Below the pieces are notes generated by a model. That model did not search any database and was not told where the DNA came from. It saw only the letters and a list, made by a program, of their open reading frames with translations. DNA of 64,000 nt, taken from Quercus robur. Taxonomy: Eukaryota > Streptophyta > Magnoliopsida > Fagales > Fagaceae. Both the position numbers and the translations under genes were made by a program. This document shows, in pieces, positions 47,760-59,420 of this stretch; position 1 is the first letter of the stretch; each line of letters begins with the position of its first letter. The stretch covers positions 12,716,330 to 12,780,329 of the forward strand of contig NC_065538.1 in NCBI RefSeq assembly GCF_932294415.1, read 5' to 3'.

Positions 47760-50700
47760 CATACTTATTAATTGCTCCTCTTACCCTTAAGTTTAAATTA
47801 TGAGTTTTTGAAACTCAAATGTGTAAAAAAAATTTCAGCTTTAGGAATTATTACAAGATAGTGGTTAAGTTTGAATAGGATTGTATTGGTTGTAATTTTT
47901 CATTCTTTTTCATCTTCAATTTCTCTTCACATATCTTAGTGAGACATCACTATCCTTGTCACAACTCACAACAAAATTAAGCTCTAGATTTTTCAGGGTA
48001 ATTTCACCATAGAGTATAAAATTCTTTTTGAAAAAAGTGGACATCGTCTATAATTTAAGTGCATACAAAAATGACAATAATCAATGTTCGTTTAAATGTT
48101 GATGTGGCAAAATATAATTCACTCCTTCAAAATAGATGATAGAGTAGAATTTTAAGAATGCTAGAGTATCATTAGTAACTAAATAAGAGTCTCTCAAGCA
48201 CAAATTTTTCCTTTCACTTGCAGAAATTACTCAGTGATTCCCTCTAGCTACCATAAAAAGTTTGCATCAGATTTAAAGATCTGTGGTTAGGAATTGGGAT
48301 AGAGGAACTTTGTAACAACAAGAAAAGGAATTGGAAACTGGAAACTTAGTGAGAACTATTATTTACACGAACAGCTCGTAGTTTTTAAAGGCATAATTTG
48401 TTGATGAGGACATTACTACATGACAATATACCATTGACCAGGGCGATGTAAACGACTGAATGTTTATCTAGGCTAGTGTAATATATTAGTCCCAATCCCA
48501 GCTACGCACAGCTCTAATTTATATGGTTTGTTAATGTTTTATAGAGATTAATAGTTATTATTCAACAAAATAGGTCAATGTACGCTAAACCAACAAAATA
48601 AAATGAACTAATTGTCATAGTATACAATCCGGACCAACAGTGACAAAAATATGAGCAATTAGCCTTGCACCAGTAATTGGGTTGATATCTGGATTCTGGA
48701 GGAGAGTGGGTCCAGCAAGCCTATAATTGAAGTTGGGCCTGTCAGGCCCAAGAGGGAGCCCCAAATATCTCCCAAGCAGGACACCAGTACTGGCCCATGA
48801 GCCATGACGCTGGACCCAGATTGAACACCATTATAATATCTGAAACTACCTTACTGGTGCTCAGCCTCTAGTACCCTCTCAACCGACCGGCCACATCACC
48901 TCATGACGAACTATATGACCTGAAAAACTCAACACGGTGCTCAAAGGAATCTTCCTCCCATTTGGTTTATAGTCAATACAAGTTTTCTCAAAATGAGAGC
49001 CTGCTAAGTGTTATTGACTTCCTTTCACATCAACATTTATTATACTTCACCAACTATCAATCCCATTAAACGTATCTCCTATTTGCAACGTTGGACACAT
49101 CACCTTGGAATACATACCATCAAGGCATCAACCAAACAAAGAAGGCAGCCTTTGGCACACTCAAAAGCTTGATTTTTGGGGCATCATTCCCACCAAAATC
49201 AATCCCATACTATCTTAAAAAATGCAATCAAACCTAATGGCTAAGGTACACCATGTTTGATCACCATTACTTTGAACAATCAGAGCACCATTTTTCAACC
49301 TCCATCTTGAGTTGGCCTAGGTTGCACGAACATTGCTCCCCTACAAGTGGGAAGGTAATATTTTGGTAGAAGTTAATGTTGTTCAATTGACTTGTACAAT
49401 TTCTTCCGGTTCCTCCGTCAACGTGCCTGCAAAGCATGTTTCAACTTTGACAACAATGACTATGAAAAGGTTAGAGTTTGCAAAAAAGAAAAATAAATCA
49501 ATAACAATAGTAGATAAATGAAAAAAAAACACACACACACAATATATATATATAGAGAGAGAGAGAGGTAGGTCTAATTAATTCTTTTACCTTAACATTT
49601 ATTATCTTTGTAGTAAATTACACCTTGAGTTAGAGATATACTTGGAGATACCATTATTTTTGGAATAGAAATTTCCATAAAAATTAGAAATGCCCTACAG
49701 TGCAATTTGAATTAATCCCAGAACTAATGCTTTTTTTTTAATTAAAAAAAAAACTAAATTATGCTTTTTTTAAAAATAATAAATTTATAGTGGGTAGGGA
49801 AGAGGTGGGTCTCCAACTATATTTGATCAGGCACCACAAAGTATATCACTTATACAGGCAATCAAACAGTCAAACCTCAAAGAGAACTATTACTAATGAA
49901 CAAAGAATTTGCAGATTGATAAAATCTAAAGGAAAAATTTTCCATATCCAAGGAAAACCACTCAGAAAAAGGCAGCAGAAATAACTAGTGGTTTCATCAA
50001 TCATCCCCCACATATATAGTCTTCATGTTGAAGCATGCTTCGGTCAATCACCTGCCTCAAAGAATCATCCATAAGTATTAGGTACTACTCTGCCTCGATT
50101 GTTACTTGTCCCACGTATTGAAGCAAATTCGAAATAGTTATATCATGACCTGCAAGTCATCTGCACAGACTGCACTGCACCTATAGATCTAATAATAATG
50201 ATGCATGTGCCAATCAATGCACAGCCATATCACACAAGTTTCAAGTTTCCTTCATGGAGTACTTGCATAGTGATATTTGCAAACCCTATACGGGACAAAA
50301 AATTTATATGTTAAATTCCCAAGTTAAAGTCAACACTATAACTGTATTTACCAATGTAATACAAAGAGTTATTGATTCAACTAGTAGATGTCTTGTTCGG
50401 TGTGCAAGTATATTACAAGTTCAAATAAAAATATTTTATAAACAAGCATCTTTATAATTCATATATAATACTCATTAAGTAGTAGTATTATTATATTTGA
50501 GAATTGAGTATATTACGTTTAAGAAAGGAAATGTGAATTTTTACGAGTGATATAATTTACTATACAACTAGATTGTTCGAATGAACTCATAAATATTTGG
50601 ATATTTTGACTAACTTAATTGCATGTGTTATAAGATTTGTTTTTGTGTTATGTTGGTCAATATGAGGCCCAAGTGATAGCCCGCTAGTACTAGTAGTCTA

Positions 50701-50790
50701 TTACAATGTGGTACCTGATGTGTCTGATTCAAATTCCATCTCCCCCTCCCACACTATTTACTTACTTTTCAAAAAATTCTTTTGGTCAAT
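47760..50790. repeat. Unit 1 of an unidentified ~3 kb tandem repeat
   Basis: Starts near TAAATTATGAGTTT and ends near CAAATTCCATCTCCCCC. It has three recognisable modules. One (48630-49290) contains GTGGGTCCAGCAAGCCTATA and GACCGGCCACATCACCTCAT. One (49990-50310) contains GTTACTTGTCCCACGTATTG and ATGCATGTGCCAATCAATGC. One (50500-50760) contains AAGAAAGGAAATGTGAATTT. No gene or known element terminus was recognised. Other copies are at 50790-51757, 52500-55180 and 55180-59050. Confidence 0.8.
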
Positions 50791-51757
50791 CTAACCATAT
50801 GTTTAAATTATGAGTTTCGAAGGTCGAATGTGTAAAGCTATAGGAAATTGCAGTTTTGGGAATTGTTACAAGGCAATTGTTAAACCGTTCAAGTTTCACT
50901 AGGATTGTATCAGTTGTAATTTTCATTTTTGTTGTCTTCAATTTCTAAAGATGTGGAGTGTTTAATGCCTTAGTGAGACATCATGATCCTTGTCACAACA
51001 AAATTAAGCTCCTCTGGATTTTTTTTGGGGTAATTTCACCATTAAGTTTCCAAAATTCTGGTGGGTTTCAAGTTCGCTCAACTGGTAAAGTCTCTGATGG
51101 TTAAACAAGAAATCTAGAATTCAATTTCCGCTTACACAAAAAACCAATTGGTGTCTTGGTTTGATGATAAAAAACTATTATCAAGAGCGGACGAAATAGG
51201 TTGAAAAAAAGTCTTAATAAATTCTTTTAAAAAAAATTAAGAACTATTATCAAGAGCGGACACCATAGATTGAAACTCTAAAAAAAAAAAAAAGTTCCCA
51301 AAATTGTGTTTGTCTATTTTGCAATAAGTGGACATCATCTCTAATTTAAATTGATAAGGAAATAATGATAATCAATGTTTGTTTAAATGTTGATGACGTG
51401 GCAAAATACAATTCATTCTTTCAAAATAGATGAGTAGAATTTTAAGAATTCTAAAGTATCTTTAATTCATCAAAACAATAGTCTCTCATTAGTCATTAGT
51501 AACTAAGAATCTCTCAAGAACAATCATTTCATTCGCTTACGGACATTACTCAATTGTTCCCTCTGACTGCTATAATACTTTGGCTCCAAATCTTAACCAT
51601 AGGTCTTTTTTATCCTAAGGCTAAAAAGACCTATGGTTTAGATTTGGGATATACAGGAACTTTGTAATGACAATACGAGGAATTGGTAACTGGAAACTCT
51701 GTGAAAACTATTTAAGTTGTTTGGCTTTACATGTATAGGTTGTAGCTTTTAAAGGCA
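50790..51757. repeat. Head of unit 2, cut by block duplication
   Basis: Equivalent to 47790-48400 of unit 1, with a SINE inserted at 51061-51291. It stops at the block junction; the missing rest of unit 2 resumes after about 55805. Confidence 0.75.
51061..51291 (+). mobile_element. tRNA-like SINE (family 1) with internal tail duplication
   Basis: Has GTTCGCTCAACTGGTAAAGT (box A-like), GAATTCAATTTCCGC (degenerate box B) and TTGGTTTGATGATAAAAAAC. The 3' part CTATTATCAAGAGCGGAC occurs twice (about 51175 and 51245). Flanks GTTTCCAAAATTCTG and GTTCCCAAAATTGTG form an imperfect 15-base target duplication. The matching place in unit 1 (near 48020) has no SINE. Confidence 0.8.
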
Positions 51758-51759
51758 TA

Positions 51760-54700
51760 ATTAGTAACAGAGTCATGGATTACTCTTGATTGTTGATTCT
51801 GTTGAACACTGTATTTGCATGAAGATTATATTAATAGGCCTACTCTTTCTTGTTTTGCACCAGTAATGAGTTGTGAAATTATTGTTTGATTATCAATTAC
51901 ACTATACGACTTATATGGTGTTTGGTGTTATTTTCTCGTGATAGTTAATATATATATTAGTACAAGTCAATTCGCAATTTACAGACTCCTCTGATTGATT
52001 AATTATACCTAGGGAAACAAAGAGATCTTTCAAGTTCTGAGAAGAAAAGGTCCCAACCTGTTGGTAGTTTTTTTTTTTTTTTTTTTTTTTAACCTGTTGC
52101 TAGTTAAATAGTTTATAGGTTTGGTGTTTCTCTTGTTGGAAAACATCAAGTTATCAGGTTATTTAAACTCAATATTATGTGTGTTTTTTTTTTAATAAAA
52201 AAAATTCACTTTCTTTTTTGGCAGGAAATCGAGCAAGCAAATAAGACCATGGAGGAACTTCAGGGCAGCCTGCTACCATCGTCATTCGTCAGATCGGGGT
52301 GGCATGCATATAGAGTATTTCCTTGTTCTCACATTCATATGCCTTTATCTAAAAAAATTGCATTTGATTTTGATTGTGGTATTCTTTGATTGCTGCTTTC
52401 TAGGTATGCAAGGTCAAAAATGAGGAAGTCTTAGAAGAAGAGGGGCACACGCACAAGTTGACACATTTCAAACAGTTTTCTATTGAAATTTAATTGACCA
52501 TATTTAGTAATTGCTCCTCTTACTCTTAACTTTAAATTATGAGTTTTCGAAACTCAAATGTGTAAAAAAAATTGCAGCTTTAGGGATTATTACAAGATAG
52601 TGGTTCAACCGTTGAATTATGAGTTTTGACTAAGATTGTGTTGGTTGTAATTTTTCATCTTTGTCATCTTTAATTTCTCTTCACACATCTTAGTGAGACA
52701 TTGCCATCTTTGTCACAACTCACAACAAAATTAAGCTCTAGATTTTTTAGGGTAATTAGAATAGAATTTTAATAATTCTAGAGCATCTTAATTCATCAAA
52801 ACAATAAGTCTCCCAGTAGACCTTAGTAACTAAGAATCTCTTAAGGACAAATTGTTCCATTCACTTACAGAAATTACTTCGTGGTTTTTTCTGACCACTA
52901 TAAAACGTTTGCTACTAAAAGACTAGTGGTTAGGAATTGGGATATATAGGAATTTTTTAATGGCAAGGAAAGGAATTGGAAAATGGAAACTTAGTGAAAG
53001 CTATTAAAGTTATATGGCTTTACATGAACAGGTTGTATGTTTTAAAGGCATAATTTGTTATTGAGGACCTGACTACATGACAATATACCATTTACCATGA
53101 CAATGTAAACAACTAAATGATATCTAGCCTAGGTGTAATAATGTTCGTCCCAATTCCAGCTACGCACAGCTCTGATTTATTTAACTTGTAGTGATTAATT
53201 CTAATTATTCAACAAAATAGGTCAATGTACACTAATCCAACAAAATAAAATGAATTAATTGTCATAGCAGTAGTGACAAAAAATATGAGCAATTAGCCTT
53301 GCACCAGAAATTGGGTTGATATCTGGATTCTAGAGGGGAGTGGGTCCAGCAAGCCTATAATTAGAGTTGGGCCTGTCAGGCTTAATAGTGAGCCCCAAAT
53401 AGCACCTAAGCAGAACGTCAGTACTGGCCCATGGGCCTTGAAGCTGGACTCAGATTGAACACCATTATATTATCTGAAACTGCCTTAGCGGTGCTCAGCC
53501 TCTAGTACCCTCTCAACCAACTGACCGGCCATGTCGTGAGACACTCTCAACCCTCGTCACCTCATGACAAACTATATGACCTAAAGAAATCAGCACTACT
53601 GACTTCACCTCAATGTGTTGCTCAAGGGAATCCTCCTCTTAGTTGGTTTATAGTCAATACAAGTTTTCTCTAAAATAATGTCTGCTAAGTACTACTGATT
53701 TCCCTTCATATTAGCAATTATTGCTCTTTACTAACTGTCAATCACATTAAATGCAATTGAACATAAATTCTGAAGTCAATTTTATGTTTTTTTTTCTTCT
53801 ATTTATTCAATTTTTTTATTAAATGAAATCCATATTAGTACAATCTTAACAAGCACAGCATAAGTACTTGTTAACATTTAGTAATAATACCAAACTATCA
53901 AACAATTAAACCTCAAAGAGAACTATTACTATTTTTTTTTTTTTTTTTTGACTGGGTAATTGATTATTGTGGAGGATATAACCCCGCGCTAACGGTTACG
54001 AGAGGAACCGGACTAATGAACAAAGAATTTGCAAATTGATAAAACCCAGGTGAAATAACTAGTGGTTTCATCAATCACCCCCCACATATATAGTACTAGT
54101 CTTCACTTCATGTTGAAGCATGCTTGGGTCAATCACCTGCTCCAATGAATCTATCCATAAGTACTACTCTGGCTCGATTGTTACTTGTCCCACGTATTGA
54201 AGCAAATCGAGAAACAGTTATATCATGACCTGCACGTCAACTGCACCTATAGATCTAATCTAATCATGATGCATGTGCCAATCAATGCACAGCCATATCA
54301 TACAAGTTTGAAGTTTCCTTCATGGAGTACTTGCATAGTGATATTTACCACCCCTGTACGAGACAATGATTCTTAAGTAGAATTACTTTCATGTTATATG
54401 TTAAATTCTCAAATTAAAGTAATCGGTATAACTATTGAGCAAGAACATCTATATTCTATTTTACCACTTCACTTTACAAAACACCAACGTTAATAGTTTT
54501 ATTTTAACTTTCAACACAATAAAATAATACTAATATATCTACGACAATAAACAATAACCACCACCACCAACATAATAAAATAATATATCTTTTAATTTTT
54601 ATTTTTTTATTTTTTATTTTTACCTTCTTATCTACAGTGCACAGCCATCTTTGGTTGTCCACTGTAGCTCAACAGCCAAATTTTTTGGCTTTCCCTCCAC

Positions 54701-55805
54701 CATTGCAGCATGCTTTTTAGTATTTGTGGTATTAAAAATAGTAATATGACTTTTTTAGCACTACTAATATTAATGCTCTTACAAAGAATTATTAATTCAA
54801 CTAGTGAATGTCCTGTGCGATATGCAAGTATATTTTATAAACAATCATCTTTATAGTTCATTAAGTAATACTAATATATTTGATAATTGATTATATTACA
54901 TGTTTAAGAAAGGAAATGTGGATTTTTATGAGTGATATAATTTATTGTACAAATAGACTGTTTGAATGAACTCATAAATATTAGATTATTTTGACTAACT
55001 TAATTGTATGTATTATAACATTTGCTTTTGTGTTTTTTTATCAATATGAGGTCCAAGTGATGGCCCGCTAGTATTAGTACACTATGTGGTACCTAATGTG
55101 TTTGATTCAAACTCCATCTCCCCCCTCCTCCACTATATATATATATATATATATATATATTTTAATGTCTATTAGTCAATGTAACCATATGTTTAAATTA
55201 TAAGTTTCAAAACTCGAATGTGTAAAGTTATAGGAAATTACTATTTTAAGAATTGCTACATGATAGTAATCAAACCGTTCAAGTTTGACTAGGATTGTGT
55301 CGTTTGTAATTTTTCATTTTTGTTGTCTTCAATTTCTAAGATGTGGAGTGTTTAATGCCTTAGTAAGACATCACAATCATTGTCACAAAAAGATTAAGCT
55401 CTTTGGCGTCATCTCTAATTTAAATTGACAAGAAAATGATGATAATCAATGTTTGTTTAAATATCGATGATGTGGCAAAATACAATTCACTCTTTCAAAA
55501 TAGATAAATGAATAGAAGTTTAAGAATTCTAGAGTATCTTTAATTCAATCAAAACAATAAAGTCTCTCATTAATCATTAGTAACTAAAAATCTCTCAAGG
55601 ACAATCATTTCATTCACTTAAGGAAATTGCTTAGTTGTTCTCACTAACTACTATAAGACTTTTGCTTCAGAGTAAAGACCTATGGTTTGGAATTGGTATA
55701 TATAGTAACTTTGTAAGGACAATAAGAGAAATTTTAACTGGAAACTTTGTAAAAAATCTTTTAAGTTATTAGGCTTTACATGTATAGGTTGTAGCTTTTA
55801 AAGGC
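51760..55805. repeat. Tandem block 2
   Basis: Second copy of block 1: the RRM 3' exons (52225-52434), then a unit at 52500-55180, then a unit head to about 55805. It is shorter than block 1 through several deletions, including part of the 48900-49300 equivalent. It carries its own insertion with a T-run near 53933-54015. Confidence 0.8.
52225..52434 (+). pseudogene. Duplicate of the last two RRM exons, frameshifted
   Basis: 52225-52314 copies exon 9 and 52404-52434 copies exon 10 of the RRM gene. Splice signals GGCAG, GAGTAT and TTTCTAG are kept. Exon 9 has a seven-base insertion (ATTCGTC inside CATCGTCATTCGTCAGATC), making it 90 instead of 83 bases and shifting the frame before the last helix of RRM2. 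It has no upstream exons or promoter. If a transcript reads through, it could serve as an alternative, frame-shifted 3' end for the RRM gene; that is speculation. Confidence 0.85.
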
Positions 55806-58800
55806 AAAATTTGTTTTCGAGGCTAGGTGCATTATGCTAGTCCCAAACCAAATTACGCACAGGGCTAGTTTCTTTAGCTAGCTAATGTTTTATTTTAGTG
55901 ATTAATACTTAGTAGTATTCAATATCCATTAAATTATTTATCATAATAGGTCAATGTACACTTAACCAACAAAATAAAGTGAACTAATTGTCATAGGTAT
56001 ACTATTCGTACCAGCAGTGACAAACAATGAGCCTTATTGCACGAGAAATTGGGTAGATTTGGGGAGAGGAGTGGGTCCAGCAAGCCTATAATTGAATTTG
56101 GGCCTGTCAGGCCCAAGAGCTAGCCCCTAATGGCTCCCAAGTAGGACTTCAGTACTGGCCCATGAGCCTTGAGGCTGGACCAGCAGGATGCACGCCCAGG
56201 TTGAACACCGTCATAAAATTTGAAACTACCTTACCGGTGCTCTGCTTCTAGTACCCTCTTGGCTGACCGGCCACATCCCCTCACGATGAACTATATGATC
56301 GGAAGAACTCAACACGGTGCTCAAGGGAATCTTCTCCTTAGTCGGTCCATATAGTCCATATAGGTTTTCTCAAAATGAGAGTCAATTGTGCGCGGTTGAC
56401 CTCTCTTCACATCAACATTTATTGTGCTTCACCTACTGTCAATCACATTAAATAATTAAATGCAATTTGAACATATCCCCTATTTGCAACCTTAGACACA
56501 TCACCTTAGAATATATCCCATCAACCAACCAAAGAAGGCAACTTTTGGCACACTCGAAAGCTTGATTTTTGGGGCATGATTCCCGCAAAAATCAATCCCA
56601 TACTACCTTAAAAAATGCAATCAATCCTACTGACTAAGGTATGGCATGTCTGATCACCAATACTTTGATATTTTGAGTTTAGAAATCTATAACTAATTTA
56701 ACAATAAAAGCAACTTTAGTCAACTCCATCTTGAATTGGCCTAAGTTGCTATAGTTTGCAATAAAGAAAAATCAATCAATAACAATATAATAGATAAATG
56801 AATACAAAATTCAAATTATTGGTGGTTTTAATTAATTCCTTTACGTTTACGTTAACATTTATTCTTTTTTTTGTAAATTCCAACTTGAGTAAGGGTTATA
56901 CAACTTATACTTGCAAAAACCATTATTTTTGGTATAAAAATTTCTATAAAATTATAAATGCCTCAGTGTAATTTAAATTCAGCAAGCCTATAATTGAATT
57001 TGGGCCTGTTGGGCCCAAGAGCTAGCCCCAAATGGCTCCCAAGTAGGACTTCAGTACCGGCCCATGAGTCTTAAGGCTGGACCCAACAGGATGCACGCCG
57101 AGGTTGAACAGCATTATAATATTTGAAACTACCTCACCGGTGCTTGGGTCCTAGTACCCTCTTGACCGACCGGCCGCATCACCTCATGACAACTATATGA
57201 CCTATAGAACTGAACATGATGCTTAAGGGAATCTTCCCGTTAGTCAGTCCATAGTCCATACAAGTTTTCTCAAAATGAAAGTAGCGTTGTTGAACTCCCT
57301 TCACATCAGCATTTATTGCGCTTCACCAACTATCAATCACATTAAATGCAATCGAACATATTCCCTCTTTGCAACCTTAGACACATCACCTTGGAATACA
57401 TCTCATCAACCAACCAAAGAAGGCAACCTTTGGCACACTCCAAACTTGAAATTTGGGGCATGATTCCTGCCAAAATCAATCACATACTAGCTTTAAAAAT
57501 GCAATCAAACCTACTAACTATGGTATGCCATGTCTGATCACTTGAAAGTTTAAGTTTAGAATTCTATTACTAATTTAACAATTAGAGCATCACGTAATTG
57601 TTTCCCATGCAAGACTTCCAATGGGTTCTAAGAAAAGTGGTTATTTATATATATACATCTCATGTAAGAGGGTGGATACATGTATCCGATACATGATAGA
57701 TTTTCTTGTTCTAAGAAAAGCAGGGTCTAAAAACAATCAAAAAGTTTATTGATTTATTGAAAAAAACTAATGTTTTTTTTTAGTAAATTGATAGTGGGGT
57801 AGGGCAGAGGTGGGGCTCGAACAATATTGGTGTTGCACCACCAAGTATATCACTAATGCCATACATACTATCACTTAAACCTCAAAGAGAACTATTCCTA
57901 ATGGACAAAGAATTTGCAAATTGATAAAGCCACTGACAGAAAACCCAGCTGAAATAACTAATGGTTTCGACTTTCAACCCCAGTAATACATAATGTTGAA
58001 GAAAGCCTCGGTCCATCACCTGCCTCAAAGAATCATCCATAAGTACTACTCTCTGTCTCGACGATGGTTACTTGTCCCACGTATTGAAGTGAATTTGAAA
58101 CAGTTGATATCATGCGCTGCACATCATCTAATAATGATGATGCATGTGCCAATCAATGCACAGCCAGATCACAGATGTTTCCTTCATGGAATATTTGCAT
58201 ACCGATATTTGCTACCCTTATACGAGACAATAAGATCAGTTTTATTTTCTCCAAGTCACCCACAAGCAGGAAAAGGCTTACATCAAGATTTAGATCATGG
58301 CCTAGCCAGCTAAACTATCCGCTTCCACAGTTCTTCTTAACTTAAGGAAAAGTTTCTTATTCGGTGGTGTTACTTAGATGTTAACCATAAATGTAATACA
58401 AAAAGAGTTGTTGATTCATCTAGCAGATGTTTTATAAGCAATCATCTTTATATTTCATTATATAATACTTATTAAATAGTACCATTATACTGCACGTCCA
58501 AAGAAAGGAAATGTGAATTATTATGATTAATATAATTTACTATACGAGGTTTTTATTTTTTAGATACAAGATAGAAATTCTACTTTAGTCTAATCTAAAT
58601 GTATATGTATGTAAAACTCCCTTCTGAAAACTTAAACTCCGATTTTTTTCCCTCACACCCTACAAGCACTTATACTAGTAGAGTAACCATTAAAACAGAA
58701 GTGTGTAGTGATTTACTATACAAATATAATTTACTATACAAAATAGACTGTTTGAATGAACTCACAAATATTTGATGGATAGCATTGGTTTTTATATTTT

Positions 58801-59050
58801 GCTGGCCAATATGAGGTTCGAATGATAGCACAATAGTACCAGTACACTCTATAGGGGTTGTTATTGGATAGTCCCTCCCTTTCACGTAAAGGTAGATCCC
58901 ACCCACCATAAGACCCACCTCTATGTAAGAGAGAGGAAGTATACTCCAAACTACCCAATAATTTTCTCACTTTGTGATACCTATGTGTATGATTCAAACT
59001 CCATCTCTCTGATCCATCACTATTTAACTACTAAAGAAAGGGAGTATAGT
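55180..59050. repeat. Unit 3 of the ~3 kb tandem repeat, with nested duplication
   Basis: Contains all three modules of unit 1. The CCAGCAAGCCTATAATTG module occurs twice here, at 56075-56690 and 56980-57560, and the ATGCATGTGCCAATCAATGC module at 57970-58230. The right end repeats the unit-end motif CAAACTCCATCTC and the next-unit start GGTCAATTTAACCATATGAA, where the array stops. Confidence 0.75.
56980..57560. repeat. Nested copy of the CCAGCAAGCC module
   Basis: A direct copy of 56075-56690, sharing GGCCTGT-GGGCCCAAGAGCTA, GGCTCCCAAGTAGGACTTCA, CCGGTGCT and GAAGGCAAC-TTTGGCACACTC. It is the fourth instance in the window (with 48690-49250 and a shortened one at 53330-53770). Confidence 0.85.
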
Positions 59051-59420
59051 GGTCAATTTAACCATATGAATTATGATTGAACTTAATTGAAAAACCCAAG
59101 ATATAACGCCTAGAAAACTGTCTAATTTTATCCAACATGAAAACATGAGAGAGAGTATATTCCTGAGAGCTGCTATCTTGACATTTAACTAAAAACGTAT
59201 TTCACTGAAGATATGAGCATGGCCATTTTGGTGGTTTTAACTTCACTTCATTTCCAAAAGAATTACAAAACCCTGCTATTTCCTACTACCCTTCCTACTG
59301 TACAGAAGCAAAATCTAGATGTCATTGGACAAAAATATATGAGTGGGAGAAGAAAATACAAAAAGGGCAAAGTACATGTTTAGCATTCTAAGCATGTAAT
59401 TCTAAATGGCTGAGACTTTT

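Larger units (their letters stand above)
46893..51759. repeat. Tandem block 1 (RRM 3' end, unit 1, head of unit 2)
   Basis: Direct duplicate of 51760 to about 55805. Homology starts at TTAGTAACA-AGTCATGGATT (46894 and 51761) and runs through the last two RRM exons into the ~3 kb unit. At the junction near 51757, sequence equivalent to 48380-48400 (GGCATAATT) passes directly into TTAGTAACA. The two breakpoints share only AATT, pointing to microhomology-mediated tandem duplication. Confidence 0.85.

Noticed and set aside
49333-58345. Short frames in the repeat units (60-106 codons)
   Set aside because: They are not conserved in frame between unit copies, which argues against coding.
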